Part shown: piece after piece, positions 62,934 through 64,000 of the stretch
Position numbering within the stretch: position 1 is the stretch's first letter
Layout: each line of letters opens with the position of its first letter
Origin: CAZYFH01 sp965249175
GTDB lineage: Bacteria; Acidobacteriota; Vicinamibacteria; Vicinamibacterales; UBA8438
Reading direction: 5' to 3'
Length of the DNA: 64,000 nucleotides
NCBI GenBank assembly: GCA_965249175.1
Contig: OZ252227.1
Coordinates: 4,216,001 to 4,280,000, forward strand
Program-made: the position numbers and the translations under genes
Notes under the pieces: model-generated
Told to the model about the DNA's origin: nothing
Database searches by the model: none
Seen by the model: the letters and a program-made list of their open reading frames with translations, nothing else

Positions 62934-62962
62934 GAAACGGCGTAGCGTGCGGGCCGCGCTCC

Positions 62963-63340
62963 CTATTGATCCGCGAAATAGGTATCGGTGTGGTCGAGCC
63001 AGTCCTGTCTCGGCGGGGAGAAGATATCGACATCCAGGGTGTCTTCGAGGGCTTCGGCCTTGTGCGGCACGTTGGACGGCAGGCGCAAGACCTCGCCCGC
63101 CCCGACGTCGATGGTCGTCGACAGGTCGTCCCCCACCCAGAAGCGGAGCTTACCCTCCAGGATGTAGGTGAGCTGCTCGTTGTCGTGTGAGTGCCGCGGA
63201 ACGATGGCGCCGCGCTGGAGATAGACGTGCGCAACCATCGTGCGCTCGCCGCTGACGATGCGGCGCTCGATGCGGTTGGTCACCCGCTCCTTCGGCATGT
63301 CGTTCCAGGCGAACTTCGTGACGGACATGGGTTCTGGCAT
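62963..63340 (-). CDS. Small cupin-domain protein
   Basis: 125 residues from the ATG at 63340, with AGAGGAATCC upstream. The cupin motifs are clear: motif 1 VPRHSHDNEQLTYILEGKLR with the His/Glu ligand set and motif 2 VLRLPSNVPHKAEALEDTLD with the last His. There is no signal peptide. The closest general type is the KdgF/dimethylsulfoniopropionate-lyase-like single-domain cupin. Its substrate is unknown. It lies 29 bp upstream of the methyltransferase on the same strand and 8 bp downstream of the next gene. Confidence 0.8.
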   Translation of the reverse strand: MPEPMSVTKFAWNDMPKERVTNRIERRIVSGERTMVAHVYLQRGAIVPRHSHDNEQLTYILEGKLRFWVGDDLSTTIDVGAGEVLRLPSNVPHKAEALEDTLDVDIFSPPRQDWLDHTDTYFADQ

Positions 63341-63348
63341 GGATTCCT

Positions 63349-63993
63349 CTAACGAAGAATGTCGTCGAGCATTGTGAGTGCGGCCGCGGCGTTCCGCTGG
63401 CGCACGGCTTTCCAGTCGGCCCCCGCCCGATGCTTCTGGCGGTCGGTGAGGTAGGCGTATTCGGGAGCCAGCAGCTCCGGCGCTCCGCGCTTGGCTGCCG
63501 TCCACGCTTGGGCGAACTCGGCGAACGTGGGCGCGTCACCCCGCGTCCAGAAATCCGCGACGAGGATACGGGCTACAGCGCCGACCGTGAAGTGCCCGTG
63601 GGTTAGCGATTCCAGGAGGCGGATCACCGAGCGGTGGTTCTTGTTGTACCAACGATAGATGAGGCGGTCCGTGGAGGTCAGTCGTCGGGGTGGACGCCCG
63701 GCCCGGACGATGCTCGCCGGCAACCGAGTGGCTGCGAGTATCGCGCCCGTCGTCAGATAGTGCCGGATCCGATGCGACACGACCGGCTTCCTGTCGGTAT
63801 CCGTCGTCGTCTTCGTGCGGCCATCCGCGGTCTCGACGAGGATCCTGTACGGAATGGCGTGCCGTCGACAGAACGCACGGAACTCCCCCAGGTTCAAGTA
63901 GTTCAGCTGGTCGAACAGCTGATTCCGTTGGGTTCGGCTGAGGCCGCCAAGCAGCGTCGGCACGGCGCGCAGTATATGCCGGGAACCGGGCAC
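63349..63993 (-). CDS. Hypothetical protein
   Basis: About 214 residues from a GTG near the window edge (GTG at 63993, with another at 63963), so the true start may be different. It is basic throughout: LFDQLNYLNLGEFRAFCRRH, RIRHYLTTGAILAATRLPAS, LIYRWYNKNHRSVIRLLESL, FWTRGDAPTFAEFAQAWTAA. It is probably all-helical and nucleic-acid-binding (an SAP-like LNLGEFRAFCRRH segment is near the N-terminus). I do not recognise the family. It runs into the cupin gene with an 8-bp gap. Confidence 0.55.
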   Translation of the reverse strand: MPGSRHILRAVPTLLGGLSRTQRNQLFDQLNYLNLGEFRAFCRRHAIPYRILVETADGRTKTTTDTDRKPVVSHRIRHYLTTGAILAATRLPASIVRAGRPPRRLTSTDRLIYRWYNKNHRSVIRLLESLTHGHFTVGAVARILVADFWTRGDAPTFAEFAQAWTAAKRGAPELLAPEYAYLTDRQKHRAGADWKAVRQRNAAAALTMLDDILR

Positions 63994-64000
63994 GAACGTT

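Overview
The window is about 64 kb of high-GC DNA that reads like an Acidobacteriota chromosome, most likely class Vicinamibacteria. The grounds are inference from gene content: three MacB-like permeases of the acidobacterial ADOP type (one coupled to a PadR repressor), many secreted quinoproteins, NHL/Vgb propellers and c-type cytochrome proteins, DUF6152, carboxypeptidase-regulatory proteins, and six copies of one secreted family that I cannot name. No rRNA, tRNA or CRISPR array was recognised.

Layout. 0-9.7 kb: a frameshifted ankyrin gene, a cytochrome b remnant, a cytochrome c/copper-monooxygenase-like protein, a cupin, an RnfD-like membrane protein, an SGNH hydrolase, secreted-family copy 1 and a PQQ sugar dehydrogenase. 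9.7-22 kb is a scarred region. It has three full copies and one partial copy of a ~110-bp repeat, a frameshifted cytochrome-quinoprotein, a serine/threonine kinase remnant, a cytochrome/Vgb operon, a phosphotriesterase-like lipoprotein with a broken second copy, a duplicated 3' end of an NHL gene and a decayed IS91 transposase. 22-30 kb: an operon of secreted propellers and a VOC protein, then a tight cluster of three secreted-family members with DUF6152, then a frameshifted carboxypeptidase-regulatory gene. 30-38 kb: a cyclase-like lipoprotein, an unrecognised gene behind a very AT-rich leader, and an aerobic benzoate cluster (benzoate-CoA ligase, boxC, boxB) with a TetR regulator and an epoxide-hydrolase-like secreted protein. 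38-49 kb: ADOP permeases, PadR, an NHL protein and a shuffled quinoprotein pseudogene. 49-54 kb: a methyltransferase, a CocE-type hydrolase, and an intact insertion sequence in a CTAG target at the arfB stop codon. 54-64 kb: a two-subunit molybdenum hydroxylase, two more secreted-family members in a run with a quinoprotein-like propeller and a metallo-beta-lactamase-fold protein, then YdeI-like, RNA/DNA methyltransferase, cupin and hypothetical genes.

How it fits together. Most genes encode exported proteins built for periplasmic oxidation (PQQ propellers, c-type hemes, molybdopterin) and breakdown of organic compounds. The box genes add a cytoplasmic route for benzoate, but no boxA reductase is present here. 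At least eight genes carry single-base frameshifts or internal stops. These are either real decay around mobile elements or uncorrected assembly errors, and reads are needed to decide.
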